Positions 1 to 6,149 of a stretch of DNA of 12,289 bases are shown in pieces. The notes beneath the pieces were generated by a model, which was not told the origin of the DNA, did no database searches, and worked only from the letters and a program-made list of their open reading frames with translations. Location of the stretch: NCBI GenBank assembly GCA_017885365.1, contig JAFNGD010000350.1:1-12289 (forward strand). Reading direction: 5' to 3'. The stretch's first letter is position 1, and every line of letters begins with the position of its first letter. This DNA is from Nitrospirota bacterium (GTDB lineage Bacteria > Nitrospirota > UBA9217). Made by a program: the position numbers and the translations under genes.

Positions 1-137
1 GTGGACTTGCCGGAGCCCGACGGCCCCATGATGGCGATGAGCTCCCCCTGCCTCACCGAAAGGGAGACCCTGTCGAGCGCGCAAATGTCCAGTTCGCCCA
101 TGCGGTAGTTTTTGGATATGTTCTTGAGTTCGATCAT
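1..137 (-). CDS. ABC transporter ATP-binding protein, MacB/LolD type (N-terminus only)
   Basis: Only the first 45 or so codons lie in the window; the gene continues past position 1. The start is the ATG at 137..135. The visible protein begins MIELKNISKNYRMGELDICA and reaches a Walker A P-loop GPSGSGKS at residues 38-45, right at the window edge. This N-terminus (IEL.N..K.Y.MGE...AL..VSL) is typical of the MacB/LolD ABC subfamily, whose ATPases drive lipoprotein release or tripartite MacAB-TolC export. It is the fourth gene of a minus-strand unit after the TolC-like channel, the SRPBCC protein and the membrane fusion protein, so it should power that exporter from the cytoplasmic side. It is separated from the fusion protein by 136 bases filled by an AT-rich inverted repeat. 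No clear Shine-Dalgarno precedes the ATG. The permease is expected just outside the window but is not seen. Confidence 0.9.
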   Translation of the reverse strand, partial: MIELKNISKNYRMGELDICALDRVSLSVRQGELIAIMGPSGSGKS

Positions 138-147
138 GGAGAATGAC

Positions 148-275
148 AAAATCCAAATCGCAAACTCCAAATTACAAATAAGCTCCAATCACCAAACGCC
201 AAATTCAATAGTTTGGGAAATTGTGATTTTGAGTTTGAATATTATTTGGGATTTGTTATTTGAGATTTGGAATTT
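148..275. repeat. AT-rich imperfect inverted repeat built of CAAAT-like units
   Basis: The left arm is made of repeated units such as CCAAAT, CAAACT and ACAAAT; the right arm carries their complements (ATTTGG, TTTGAG, GTTATTTG). Reverse-complementing 240..275 aligns with 148..181 at roughly three of four positions. Nested inner pairings are CCAAAC (192..197) with GTTTGG (211..216), and AATCAC (187..192) with GTGATT (223..228). The region is far more AT-rich than the genes on both sides and fills the whole junction between the fusion-protein stop and the ABC ATPase start. It could form a long cruciform or RNA hairpin inside the operon mRNA. No T-run typical of a terminator follows it. Its function is unknown. 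Confidence 0.75.
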
Positions 276-1371
276 ACTTTTCCGCCTCGATCCTCACCTT
301 TACACCGTCCTTCAGTCCTTCGGCTTCAGGCGTGGTGACAACGAACTCGCCGGCCTTCAGGCCGTTCCTGATCTCCGTGCTGACCCAGTTGCTTTCGCCG
401 ATCTCCACGGGCCGCAGGCGCACATGGGTCGTGGCACCGGGGGCAAGGCTCGCTCCTTCAGCGACATAGACCTGCTTCTTGCCCTCCCGCTCCACAATGG
501 CCTGGGATGGAGCGGACAGGACCCCCGTGAGCGTCGTGATGAGGATCTCGATGTCTGCGGACATCCCCGGCTTGATCCTGGCGTCCTTCGCGGTGAAATA
601 GATCCACACGTCCGCGGTCCGGGTCTCCAGCTTTCCGCCGCTCACGATGGGCGATATCCTCCTGATGGAGCCGCTGAACTTCTCGCCCGAGAACGCGTCA
701 ATACTGATGGCCACCGGCTGCCCCAGACGAAGCCGTCCCACGTCCACTTCATCGATGGTTGCCAGCACATAGATCCGGTCTGGGTCCACGACGGTCACGA
801 TCTGCTTCCCGGGCAGGAGCAGCTCGCCGACCTCCGTATATTTCTTCGACACCACGCCGCCATAGGGCGTCCTGATGATGGTATAGTCCTTCTTGACCTT
901 CACGTCGTCCCGGGAGGCTGCATACTGCGACCTCGCTACTTCAAAGGCTCTGCGCGCGCTGTCGAGGTCCTGCTGAGCGATCATGCCGCTCTGAAAGAGG
1001 TCTTCCGAGCGCTTCAGGTTCTTCTCCGTCTCCTCATAGGTGGCCCTGCTCTGGGCAAGGACGTTCTCGGACTGGACGGATTCTTCGGTCAGATCAAGCC
1101 GTGCGATCAGGTCTCCGGCCTTGACCCGGTCCCCTTCCCGCACCGGGAGCGTGACGACCCGTCCCGTGCGCTGTGCGGACAGCGTGACCTCGTATTCCGA
1201 CTTGACCGTCGACGTGGTCGTGGCATTCACGATAACCCGAAGCTCTCCCGGCTTCAGCTCGACGACCTTGACCGCCACCGGCTTCTTCCCGGCCATCAGG
1301 ACGATGAGGACAAGAACGGCTGCTACTGCAGCTGCCGCCCACGCGATCTTCTTGCTCCTGGGAGATATCAC
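274..1371 (-). CDS. Periplasmic adaptor / membrane fusion protein (MacA/HlyD family)
   Basis: 365 residues. It links an inner-membrane ABC or RND pump to a TolC channel across the periplasm. The layout fits the family: an N-terminal anchor (about 10-27, Ala/Val/Leu-rich), a first lipoyl half with the TGRVVTLPVREGDRVKAGD motif (69-87), an alpha-helical hairpin rich in Glu, Lys and Gln (about 96-160), the second lipoyl half (IIRTPYGGVVSKKYTEVGE, 165-183), a beta-barrel (about 200-280, with IKPGMSADIEI) and a membrane-proximal domain (about 285-365). The start is a GTG at 1371..1369. It overlaps the TGA of the SRPBCC gene (GTGA), and GGAG five bases upstream supports it. The overlap implies translational coupling. 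Next to a MacB/LolD-type ATPase it is most likely a MacA-like adaptor. Confidence 0.92.
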   Translation of the reverse strand: MISPRSKKIAWAAAAVAAVLVLIVLMAGKKPVAVKVVELKPGELRVIVNATTTSTVKSEYEVTLSAQRTGRVVTLPVREGDRVKAGDLIARLDLTEESVQSENVLAQSRATYEETEKNLKRSEDLFQSGMIAQQDLDSARRAFEVARSQYAASRDDVKVKKDYTIIRTPYGGVVSKKYTEVGELLLPGKQIVTVVDPDRIYVLATIDEVDVGRLRLGQPVAISIDAFSGEKFSGSIRRISPIVSGGKLETRTADVWIYFTAKDARIKPGMSADIEILITTLTGVLSAPSQAIVEREGKKQVYVAEGASLAPGATTHVRLRPVEIGESNWVSTEIRNGLKAGEFVVTTPEAEGLKDGVKVRIEAEK

Positions 1372-1826
1372 TTCTTCTCCACGCCTTCCTCAAGCTGCCA
1401 CTCGAGCTCGTTCTTGATGTTCTTGATGAACTTCTTTTTCACTTCCCGCAGCTTTTCCGCCACCACCATGTCCTGCAGCATGGCGAAGGGCCCGGTCACA
1501 TGCCCCTCCAGATGATAGACGACCTCGGTCACGTCATCGGATACCTTCCTGACGAAGACGTCCCCGGACATGTGGATGTCGCCTCCGCTCCCGATCCAGG
1601 AAAGCTGCTCAAATTCCTTATACACCGTGGTGTGGGTCTTTAGCTCCACCAGCCGGGCAAAGGGACCGAAGGTCACCCGCACCTTCCAGATCGCGTCCAG
1701 CTCATCCAGGATCTTGACGCCCTTGCATCCCGGGAACAGGCATCCCACTTCGTTCCGGTCCGACATGAACGACCAGACAGCTTTGACCGGGAGATTGACC
1801 CTGAACACTGATTCGACTTTCGGCAT
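1368..1826 (-). CDS. SRPBCC/START-like (CoxG-type) protein inside an exporter operon
   Basis: 152 residues with the look of the SRPBCC helix-grip fold. It starts VESVFRVNLPVKAVWSFMSD, where helix 1 follows the first strand, as in CoxG and polyketide cyclase-like proteins. The LFPGCKGVKIL turn (30-40) matches the CoxG-type 'PGC..V' signature. Beta strands follow, and a long amphipathic, Lys/Glu-rich C-terminal helix (about 119-148). The family binds hydrophobic ligands; CoxG itself anchors CO dehydrogenase. No signal peptide is visible, so it is probably cytoplasmic. The ATG at 1826 has AGGAG nine bases upstream. Its stop overlaps the GTG of the fusion protein, and the TolC-like gene lies 65 bases upstream, so it is firmly part of the exporter operon. 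The exact ligand is unknown; a lipid or hydrophobic cargo is inference. Confidence 0.8.
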   Translation of the reverse strand: MPKVESVFRVNLPVKAVWSFMSDRNEVGCLFPGCKGVKILDELDAIWKVRVTFGPFARLVELKTHTTVYKEFEQLSWIGSGGDIHMSGDVFVRKVSDDVTEVVYHLEGHVTGPFAMLQDMVVAEKLREVKKKFIKNIKNELEWQLEEGVEKK

Positions 1827-1851
1827 AGATGAATTCTCCTCGTGCGGCGGG

Positions 1852-1867
1852 ATCCTTCAAGAAGGAT
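1852..1867. other. Small perfect stem-loop between TolC-like and SRPBCC genes
   Basis: ATCCTTC and GAAGGAT are exact reverse complements separated by AA; as RNA this is a 6-bp stem with a CAAG or CUUG loop. It lies in the 65-base gap between the channel stop and the SRPBCC Shine-Dalgarno. No run of T follows on either strand, so it is not a convincing intrinsic terminator. It could be an mRNA-stability or processing hairpin, or chance. Confidence 0.35.
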
Positions 1868-1891
1868 GGGTTCCCGCACATGCATTATCTG

Positions 1892-3214
1892 TTACTCGCT
1901 GCTTTTCCAGCCCATGGCCTTCAGGAGCTGCGCGATCGCAAGGTGATAATCATACAGCGCCTTGATATGGTCCGTTTCTGCATTGACCGACGAAAGCTGG
2001 GCATCCGTCACTTCAATATAGGGTCCTACCCCTGCCTTATATCTGCCCTGGGCGATGTCGAGGTTCTCGCGGGCTTTCTGGAGGGTCTTTTCCATGACCT
2101 CCACCCGCGCGGCCGCGCTCTCGAGATCGGCAAAGGCCTGGTTCACCTCCAGGAGGATTGACTGCTTCATTGCGTCCCGCTGGGCTTCAATCGCAAGCAT
2201 GTTCCCACGCGCCTCAGCTACGCGGCCTTTTGTCAGGCCGCCCTGGAACAGGGGCAGGGTCAACATGATCCCGGCGTTCCAGCTGTTCTGGACATCGCCC
2301 TTGAACATCGTCCCCATGAACGGTCCCATCTCGGTACTGCCGTTCGCCCAGCTGTAGGCTGCGTTCGCCGAGAGCGTCGGAAGGTAATTCGATTGTTCGG
2401 CCCGGACACGGGACCTGGCCGCCTCGATGTCAGCCTCCATCCGTTTCATGTCCGGACGGTTCTGCAGGGCGTCGATCTGGGCCTGCTCCAGCGTCGGCAG
2501 CGCCGGGACCGTGGGAAGTGCTTCCACGATCTCCGTGGACCGTCCCGGGTCGATCCCCATGGCGTTGTTCAGGGCGATCGTCCTGATGCGAACACCGTTC
2601 TTTGCGTTGATCAGGCCCAGGTTCGCATTGTTCACTTCCACCTCGGCCCGCGTCACGTCGTATCTCGGTTTTGATCCCGCGCGAAAGAACGCCTCGGCCT
2701 GTTTCAGATGGCTTTCGGTCTGCTCGATCGTTTTCTGGGCGACCTCGACGAGCTTCTTAGCCGCTAGCAGCGCGTAATAGGACTGCTTGACGTTCAGCAC
2801 GACCTCCTGGTTGATACGGTCCGCGTCCCGCTCCAGCGACAGAGTACCCAATTTCGCTGCGTCATAGGCATTTCCGGTCTTCCCGAAGTCATAGAGCGTC
2901 TGGTTCATCGACAGGCTCGTGGTATAGCTCTTCGTTGTGCTATCTCCGAACGCCCCGCCCAGGGGTGCATGGCTCTCGGAATAGCCGGTACTTGCCGTAA
3001 GCTGGGGGAAATAGGGCGATGCCGCCTGGGTCTCCCGGCCCTGGCCTGCGCGGACGTTCTCCCGGGCGGCCCTGATTGCCGGTTGGTTCTTAAGCGCCGT
3101 TTCGATGCATTCCTTCAGGGAGAGTTTTTCCGCTGCATGGCCATCGTCAAGCGCACTGATTGCCGGCCACAGGATCGCGAGAACGAGCAGGGCTGATCGG
3201 GCGCTCTTAGCCAT
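1892..3214 (-). CDS. TolC-family outer-membrane efflux channel
   Basis: 440 residues from the chosen ATG at 3214..3212. An N-terminal signal peptide (MAKSARSALLVLAILWPAIS, then a HAA/E cleavage-like site near residue 28) directs it to the envelope. The mature protein shows the two tandem OEP repeats of the TolC fold. The first has LSLKECIETALKNQPAIRAA (31-50), and Ala/Glu/Gln-rich coiled-coil helices follow. The second has LEQAQIDALQNRPDMKRMEA and, later, TLPLFQGGLTKGRVAEA. Near the end come GRYKAGVGPYIEVTDAQ and a helical tail. Length is normal for the family. An in-frame ATG at 3244 would add ten polar residues before the signal peptide and lies upstream of the probable transcription start, so it is less likely. 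It leads the exporter operon and provides the outer-membrane exit. Confidence 0.93.
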   Translation of the reverse strand: MAKSARSALLVLAILWPAISALDDGHAAEKLSLKECIETALKNQPAIRAARENVRAGQGRETQAASPYFPQLTASTGYSESHAPLGGAFGDSTTKSYTTSLSMNQTLYDFGKTGNAYDAAKLGTLSLERDADRINQEVVLNVKQSYYALLAAKKLVEVAQKTIEQTESHLKQAEAFFRAGSKPRYDVTRAEVEVNNANLGLINAKNGVRIRTIALNNAMGIDPGRSTEIVEALPTVPALPTLEQAQIDALQNRPDMKRMEADIEAARSRVRAEQSNYLPTLSANAAYSWANGSTEMGPFMGTMFKGDVQNSWNAGIMLTLPLFQGGLTKGRVAEARGNMLAIEAQRDAMKQSILLEVNQAFADLESAAARVEVMEKTLQKARENLDIAQGRYKAGVGPYIEVTDAQLSSVNAETDHIKALYDYHLAIAQLLKAMGWKSSE

Positions 3215-3220
3215 AGTTCG

Positions 3221-3229
3221 AGTATAACA
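3221..3229 (-). promoter_or_regulatory. Extended -10 promoter of the TolC-like operon
   Basis: On the minus strand the sequence reads TGTTATACT: the TGn extension plus TATACT, five of six matches to TATAAT. No good -35 is present at 16-18 bases (GGTAAA), as is common for extended -10 promoters. The hexamer ends six bases before the ATG at 3214, so transcription would begin at or next to the start codon, giving a leaderless mRNA. No Shine-Dalgarno precedes this ATG, consistent with that reading. Confidence 0.5.
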
Positions 3230-3238
3230 TAGATGCTG

Positions 3239-3267
3239 TTGCATTTACCCGGGAGGTATTGTATAAG
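3239..3267 (+). promoter_or_regulatory. Sigma-70-like promoter of the PAP2-like gene
   Basis: TTGCAT (3239..3244), a 17-base spacer and TATAAG (3262..3267) match a sigma-70 promoter. The -10 ends five bases before the ATG at 3273, so the transcript would start at or beside the start codon. GGGAGG (3251..3256) lies 16 bases upstream of the ATG, too far for a standard ribosome site, and AGAGG (3266..3270) is only two bases from it. The -35 region overlaps where the opposing TolC promoter would need its -35, so polymerase binding is probably mutually exclusive. Confidence 0.5.
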
Positions 3268-3272
3268 AGGTC

Positions 3273-4178
3273 ATGCGCTGGACCTTCAAACCGGTCGACC
3301 TGCTCTCGATCGCCTTCATCGCGCTCCTGGCCGTTGTCACGCTGATCGCGTGGCCGCGGCTGCCCCATGCGGGTTGGCTCTTCGCCCGCTTCGTCGCGCT
3401 TATTTTCGCGTTACTCATCGTCGCCCGCTCCGCGGCGCATCAGGAAGCTCCGAAACTGGCGGGAACGCTCCATGCCTTCCTGCCGGTCCTGTTCGTCCCG
3501 GTCCTGTTCGACAGCATGGGAGATATCATTCCCTGGGTCTGGCTCCGGACCTTCGACGACCTGCTCATCAGGGCCGACTTCCGCCTCTTCGGGGGTCACC
3601 ACCCCACGGTCCTGCTCGAACGGTTCGTCCATCCCCTGCTGACCACGGTGCTGCAGTTCGCCTACATCAGCTATTATCCCATGGCCATTGTCCTGGGCGC
3701 CGTGCTCTTCCTGAAAAAGAACGAGACCGCCTTCGACGAGGCGATCTTCGGCATCATCCTTTGCTTCTACCTGTCCTACCTCGGCTACCTGCTGGTCCCT
3801 GCCGTCGGCCCCCGTTTCACCCTCGCGCATCTGCAGACCCGCGACCTTGCGGCCGGCCCGCTTGTCACGGCCATCCAGGAAACGCTGAACGCCCTCGAGA
3901 ACACCAAGACCGATGCGTTCCCGAGCGGCCATACCGCCGTCGCCCTGATGACGCTCTTCTACGCACGGAAGTTCCGGGAGCGGATCCTGACCTCCCTGCT
4001 CCTGCCGGCGGTGACCGGGCTCATCCTATCCACGGTGTATCTTCGCTACCACTACGTCATCGATGTCATTGCAGGCATCGCGCTGGCGGTGCTCACCGTG
4101 TACCTTGCCCCGCCGCTCTACGCCTGGTGTCTACGCACTGCCGGCAAACCGCGCGATCAGTTCCATCACCCCGCCTGA
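3273..4178 (+). CDS. PAP2-superfamily membrane enzyme, Aur1/inositol-phosphorylceramide-synthase-like
   Basis: 301 residues, strongly hydrophobic with about six or seven membrane segments (roughly 10-27, 36-52, 66-80, 124-146, 157-176, 240-256, 262-283). The lipid-phosphatase catalytic motifs are present: GPR (179-181) in the first position, AFPSGHTAV (215-223) with the catalytic His220, and LRYHYVIDVIAG (257-268) with His260 and Asp264. The RYHYxxDxxAG form and the VPAVGPR loop resemble the Aur1/PAP2_3 branch, which includes enzymes moving phospho-headgroups onto ceramide, rather than classic PgpB. The start is fixed by an in-frame TAA at 3264. It is the only plus-strand gene and converges on a lipid-kinase-like gene, overlapping it by 48 bases. 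It could be a plain lipid phosphate phosphatase; substrate choice is inference from the adjacent ceramide genes. Confidence 0.85.
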   Translation: MRWTFKPVDLLSIAFIALLAVVTLIAWPRLPHAGWLFARFVALIFALLIVARSAAHQEAPKLAGTLHAFLPVLFVPVLFDSMGDIIPWVWLRTFDDLLIRADFRLFGGHHPTVLLERFVHPLLTTVLQFAYISYYPMAIVLGAVLFLKKNETAFDEAIFGIILCFYLSYLGYLLVPAVGPRFTLAHLQTRDLAAGPLVTAIQETLNALENTKTDAFPSGHTAVALMTLFYARKFRERILTSLLLPAVTGLILSTVYLRYHYVIDVIAGIALAVLTVYLAPPLYAWCLRTAGKPRDQFHHPA

Positions 4179-4724
4179 GACCAGCGGGATCACGAGGTTG
4201 TCGTTAACGCGCAGGGGGACCAGTTCCACACCCGCGGCCACGAACGCTCCTGCCGCGATGAGGCCGGGCGCAAGGTGGATGCCGGCCAGCGGGAGCGCCA
4301 GCCCGGAGGCAACGGCAATGACCGCGAATGCCAGGGTCCCTTCCAGGCTTTTATCACCGACGATCTTCGTCCGTCCGTACCGCTCCCCCACGGTCGTCGC
4401 CGCCACATCGCCGAATGCGAGAAAACAGATGGCAGCCGTGGCGATATCGGTACGGTAGAACAACAGCGTCAACCCGATGCCGAGCACATAGGGCGCCGTC
4501 CCGGTGATTTTGTTCGCCTCGTTCTTCCGGATGAAGCTGCTGAACCGCGCCTGGATGAACCGATTGAACGCGGGCACACGAAGGCGGGTGATATCGACGG
4601 CAAGAACGACCAGGACGAGGAGACCGTAGCAGACCAGCGCGTTCCGCCTGCCCAGCAGATAATAGAGCGAAAGCAGGCCGAGCCCGCCGAAGAGGTGGTA
4701 GAGCTTGCGTCCGATATGCTTCAT
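4131..4724 (-). CDS. Diacylglycerol/polyprenol kinase family membrane protein (SEC59/VTE5/DGK1-like)
   Basis: 197 residues with about six hydrophobic segments. It shows the family landmarks of CTP-dependent dolichol, phytol and diacylglycerol kinases: an N-terminal RKLYHLFGGL (6-15), a FGDVAATTVGERYGRTKI block (104-121), KSLEGTLAF (125-133) and NDNLVIPLVSGG (174-185). These enzymes phosphorylate a lipid alcohol at the inner membrane. The ATG at 4724 gives the expected N-terminus, though no clear Shine-Dalgarno is seen. It lies 89 bases after the bCerS-like gene, with a repeat in between, and is probably the last gene of the ceramide unit. Its TAG stop is inside the tail of the opposing PAP2-like gene. 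A role as ceramide or long-chain-base kinase is plausible from context; phytol, polyprenol or diacylglycerol kinase remain alternatives. Confidence 0.8.
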   Translation of the reverse strand: MKHIGRKLYHLFGGLGLLSLYYLLGRRNALVCYGLLVLVVLAVDITRLRVPAFNRFIQARFSSFIRKNEANKITGTAPYVLGIGLTLLFYRTDIATAAICFLAFGDVAATTVGERYGRTKIVGDKSLEGTLAFAVIAVASGLALPLAGIHLAPGLIAAGAFVAAGVELVPLRVNDNLVIPLVSGGVMELIARFAGSA

Positions 4725-4738
4725 AGTTTAGGGACGGC

Positions 4739-4802
4739 AAAGGGCAGAGGGCATAGCGCAGAGACGGAAACAAAAACTTAACCCTATGCTCCATGCTCCT
4801 TG
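4739..4802. repeat. Imperfect inverted repeat of GCATAG/GGAG-type units
   Basis: The left arm (4739..4758, AAAGGGCAGAGGGCATAGCG) pairs imperfectly with the right arm (4782..4802): the reverse complement of the right arm contains AAGG-GCAT-GG-GCATAGGG in the same order. An A-rich loop (GGAAACAAAAACTTAA) separates them. Related short units recur outside the arms (GCATAGTGCA on the minus strand near 4800..4809; GCATAGCGCA at 4751..4760). It fills most of the 89 bases between the bCerS-like and kinase-like genes. It resembles degenerate low-complexity intergenic repeats rather than a terminator. Function unknown. Confidence 0.6.
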
Positions 4803-4813
4803 CACTATGCTGG

Positions 4814-5926
4814 TCAAAGCCTTTTCTCGTAGATCCGGTACTTCTTGTACAGTTTCCCGCCCATGAGCTCGCAGCCGCGCTGCATGAGGATGTTGTCCTC
4901 CAGCACCCAGGACATCTCTGCGCGCTCATAGCCTTTCTTCATGGCTGCTTTGAAGGACTCGAGGTAAAGCAGGCCCTCGATGCCTTTCTTGCGGTATTCC
5001 TCTTTCACCCCCATGGTGAGCACGCGGATGTCGGAGATCTTCCGGGAGTACCACAGGAACTTCAGGATGCCGATAGGCCCCAGCCGCCCATTGACCCGGC
5101 GCAGGACCTGGTTGTAGTCCGGCACAGCCATGAAGAATGCTGCGGGGGCGCCGTTCACCTCGACCATGATCAGCAGTTCCGGCGCGATGAGCGGCTTGAG
5201 GCGCTTCGCCATGGACTCGATCTCCTCATCGGTCATGGGGACGAACCCCCAGTTGTGGCTCCATGCCGAGTTGTAGATGTCCTTCACGGTCTCCAGCTCG
5301 CGTCGGAAGTCCTTCATGTTCGCCGGCCGCACCGTAAGGCCGGGCACCCGAGCCTTCACCCCGGAGGCGAGCCGTTCGAGCCTGCCGCCGGCCGAGACCT
5401 CCGGGATTACCGAAATATACGCATAGAGGTCCTTGGCCTTTTCCATGCCGCAGCGCTCCATGTGGTCAAGATAGTACCGGGGCGTATAGGTCATCATGAT
5501 CATCGGCGGGGAATCGAACCCTTCGAGCAGGAACCCGCATTCGTCGTTCGTGGAAGGGTTTATGGGCCCGCGCATGACCTCGATGTCGCGCGCCTTCAGC
5601 CATGCCGATGCCGCGTCCAGGAGCCCGCAGGCAATGGCGGGGTCAGGAAGACATTCGTAGAACCCGAAGAATCCCGCCTGTTCGTTGTGCGTATTGATGT
5701 GATTGCGGTCGATGATGGCGGCGATGCGGCCAACGATGTTTTCCCCCTCTTTCGCAAGGAAGTAGGCGGCCTCGGCGTGATGGAAGAACGGGTTCTGCTC
5801 GCCGAGGATGAACTCCATCTCGCTGATGAGCGGCGGTACCCAGTTCGCGTTCCCCTCATACACGGCCCAGGGGAACCGAATGAACTGGCCGAGGCCCTTT
5901 TTATCGGAAATAAGTTCGATCTGCAT
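4814..5926 (-). CDS. bcerS: GNAT-fold N-acyltransferase of the YghO / bacterial ceramide synthase family
   Basis: 370 residues. The family is recognised from GPINPSTNDECGFLLEGFD (120-138), followed by PPMIMMTYTPRYYLDHM (140-156), and from the C-terminal block AEMSWVLEDNILMQR (336-350) ending in KKYRIYEKRL. A GNAT acyl-CoA-binding-like strand/turn/helix is seen at VLTMGVKEEYRKKGIEGLL (302-320). Proteins of this YghO-like group include the bacterial ceramide synthase bCerS described in Caulobacter, which transfers a fatty acyl chain to the amine of 3-ketosphinganine. The ATG at 5926 has AGGA four bases upstream. The neighbours Spt-like (upstream) and CerR-like support the ceramide role; from sequence alone only 'GNAT acyltransferase' is certain. 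It is separated from spt by 412 bases holding a broken small gene and a repeat, so its own promoter is possible but was not identified. Confidence 0.78.
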   Translation of the reverse strand: MQIELISDKKGLGQFIRFPWAVYEGNANWVPPLISEMEFILGEQNPFFHHAEAAYFLAKEGENIVGRIAAIIDRNHINTHNEQAGFFGFYECLPDPAIACGLLDAASAWLKARDIEVMRGPINPSTNDECGFLLEGFDSPPMIMMTYTPRYYLDHMERCGMEKAKDLYAYISVIPEVSAGGRLERLASGVKARVPGLTVRPANMKDFRRELETVKDIYNSAWSHNWGFVPMTDEEIESMAKRLKPLIAPELLIMVEVNGAPAAFFMAVPDYNQVLRRVNGRLGPIGILKFLWYSRKISDIRVLTMGVKEEYRKKGIEGLLYLESFKAAMKKGYERAEMSWVLEDNILMQRGCELMGGKLYKKYRIYEKRL

Positions 5927-6026
5927 ACGTTCCTGCTAGCGTAATGCGTCCAACGCTTCTTTACTTAAACAGTCTCTCTTCTTGAAAAGAGGGATATTGC
6001 AGTCCTTCCCGCTCATGAGGTTCGAA

Positions 6027-6104
6027 CCACCTCCCCAACCCCTCCTTGGCAAGGAGGGGCAGTAAATAGTCCCTCCCCTTGCGAAGGGGAGGTCAGGCGG
6101 GGTG
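6027..6104. repeat. GC-rich tandem double hairpin (REP/BIME- or MITE-like)
   Basis: Two near-perfect palindromes sit side by side. In 6039..6059, CCCCTCCTTG pairs with CAAGGAGGGG around one G; in 6072..6092, CCTCCCCTT pairs with AAGGGGAGG around GCG. They are separated by an AT-rich linker (CAGTAAATAGT). The two halves are themselves inverted copies: the reverse complement of 84..104 in this block (CACCCCGCCTGACCTCCCCTT) resembles 6028..6047 (CACCTCCCCAACCCCTCCTT). This symmetric layout is typical of dispersed palindromic elements. As RNA it would be a very stable barrier or stabiliser between spt and bcerS. Confidence 0.75.
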
Positions 6105-6149
6105 ATTTCATTTGAATTGCATGGATAAAGTAATTTATGACTCACTACA

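Noticed and set aside
148..275. Possible CRISPR-like or tandem-repeat array
   Set aside because: The units are only 6-9 bases, degenerate and arranged as an inverted pair. There are no constant repeats with unique spacers and no cas genes.
112..1515. A 467-codon open frame on the plus strand
   Set aside because: It runs antisense through the membrane fusion protein and part of the SRPBCC gene, begins inside the AT-rich repeat and shows no family motifs. High GC makes long antisense frames common here.
1852..1867. Intrinsic terminator after the TolC-like gene
   Set aside because: The stem is only 6-7 bp with no T-run, and the downstream genes are tightly arranged as one exporter operon.
3215..3244. 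Upstream ATG at 3244 as the TolC-like start
   Set aside because: It adds ten polar residues ahead of a normal signal peptide, has no ribosome site and lies upstream of the predicted transcription start.
4793..5944. A 383-codon plus-strand open frame rich in His, Leu and Arg
   Set aside because: It is the mirror of the bCerS-like gene, whose minus-strand product has clear conserved blocks. The composition is typical of an antisense shadow.
5936..6145. A 69-codon minus-strand ORF between spt and bcerS
   Set aside because: Most of it is the translation of the GC-rich double palindrome, with Pro/Gly/Arg-rich low-complexity sequence. It is better explained as a repeat element.
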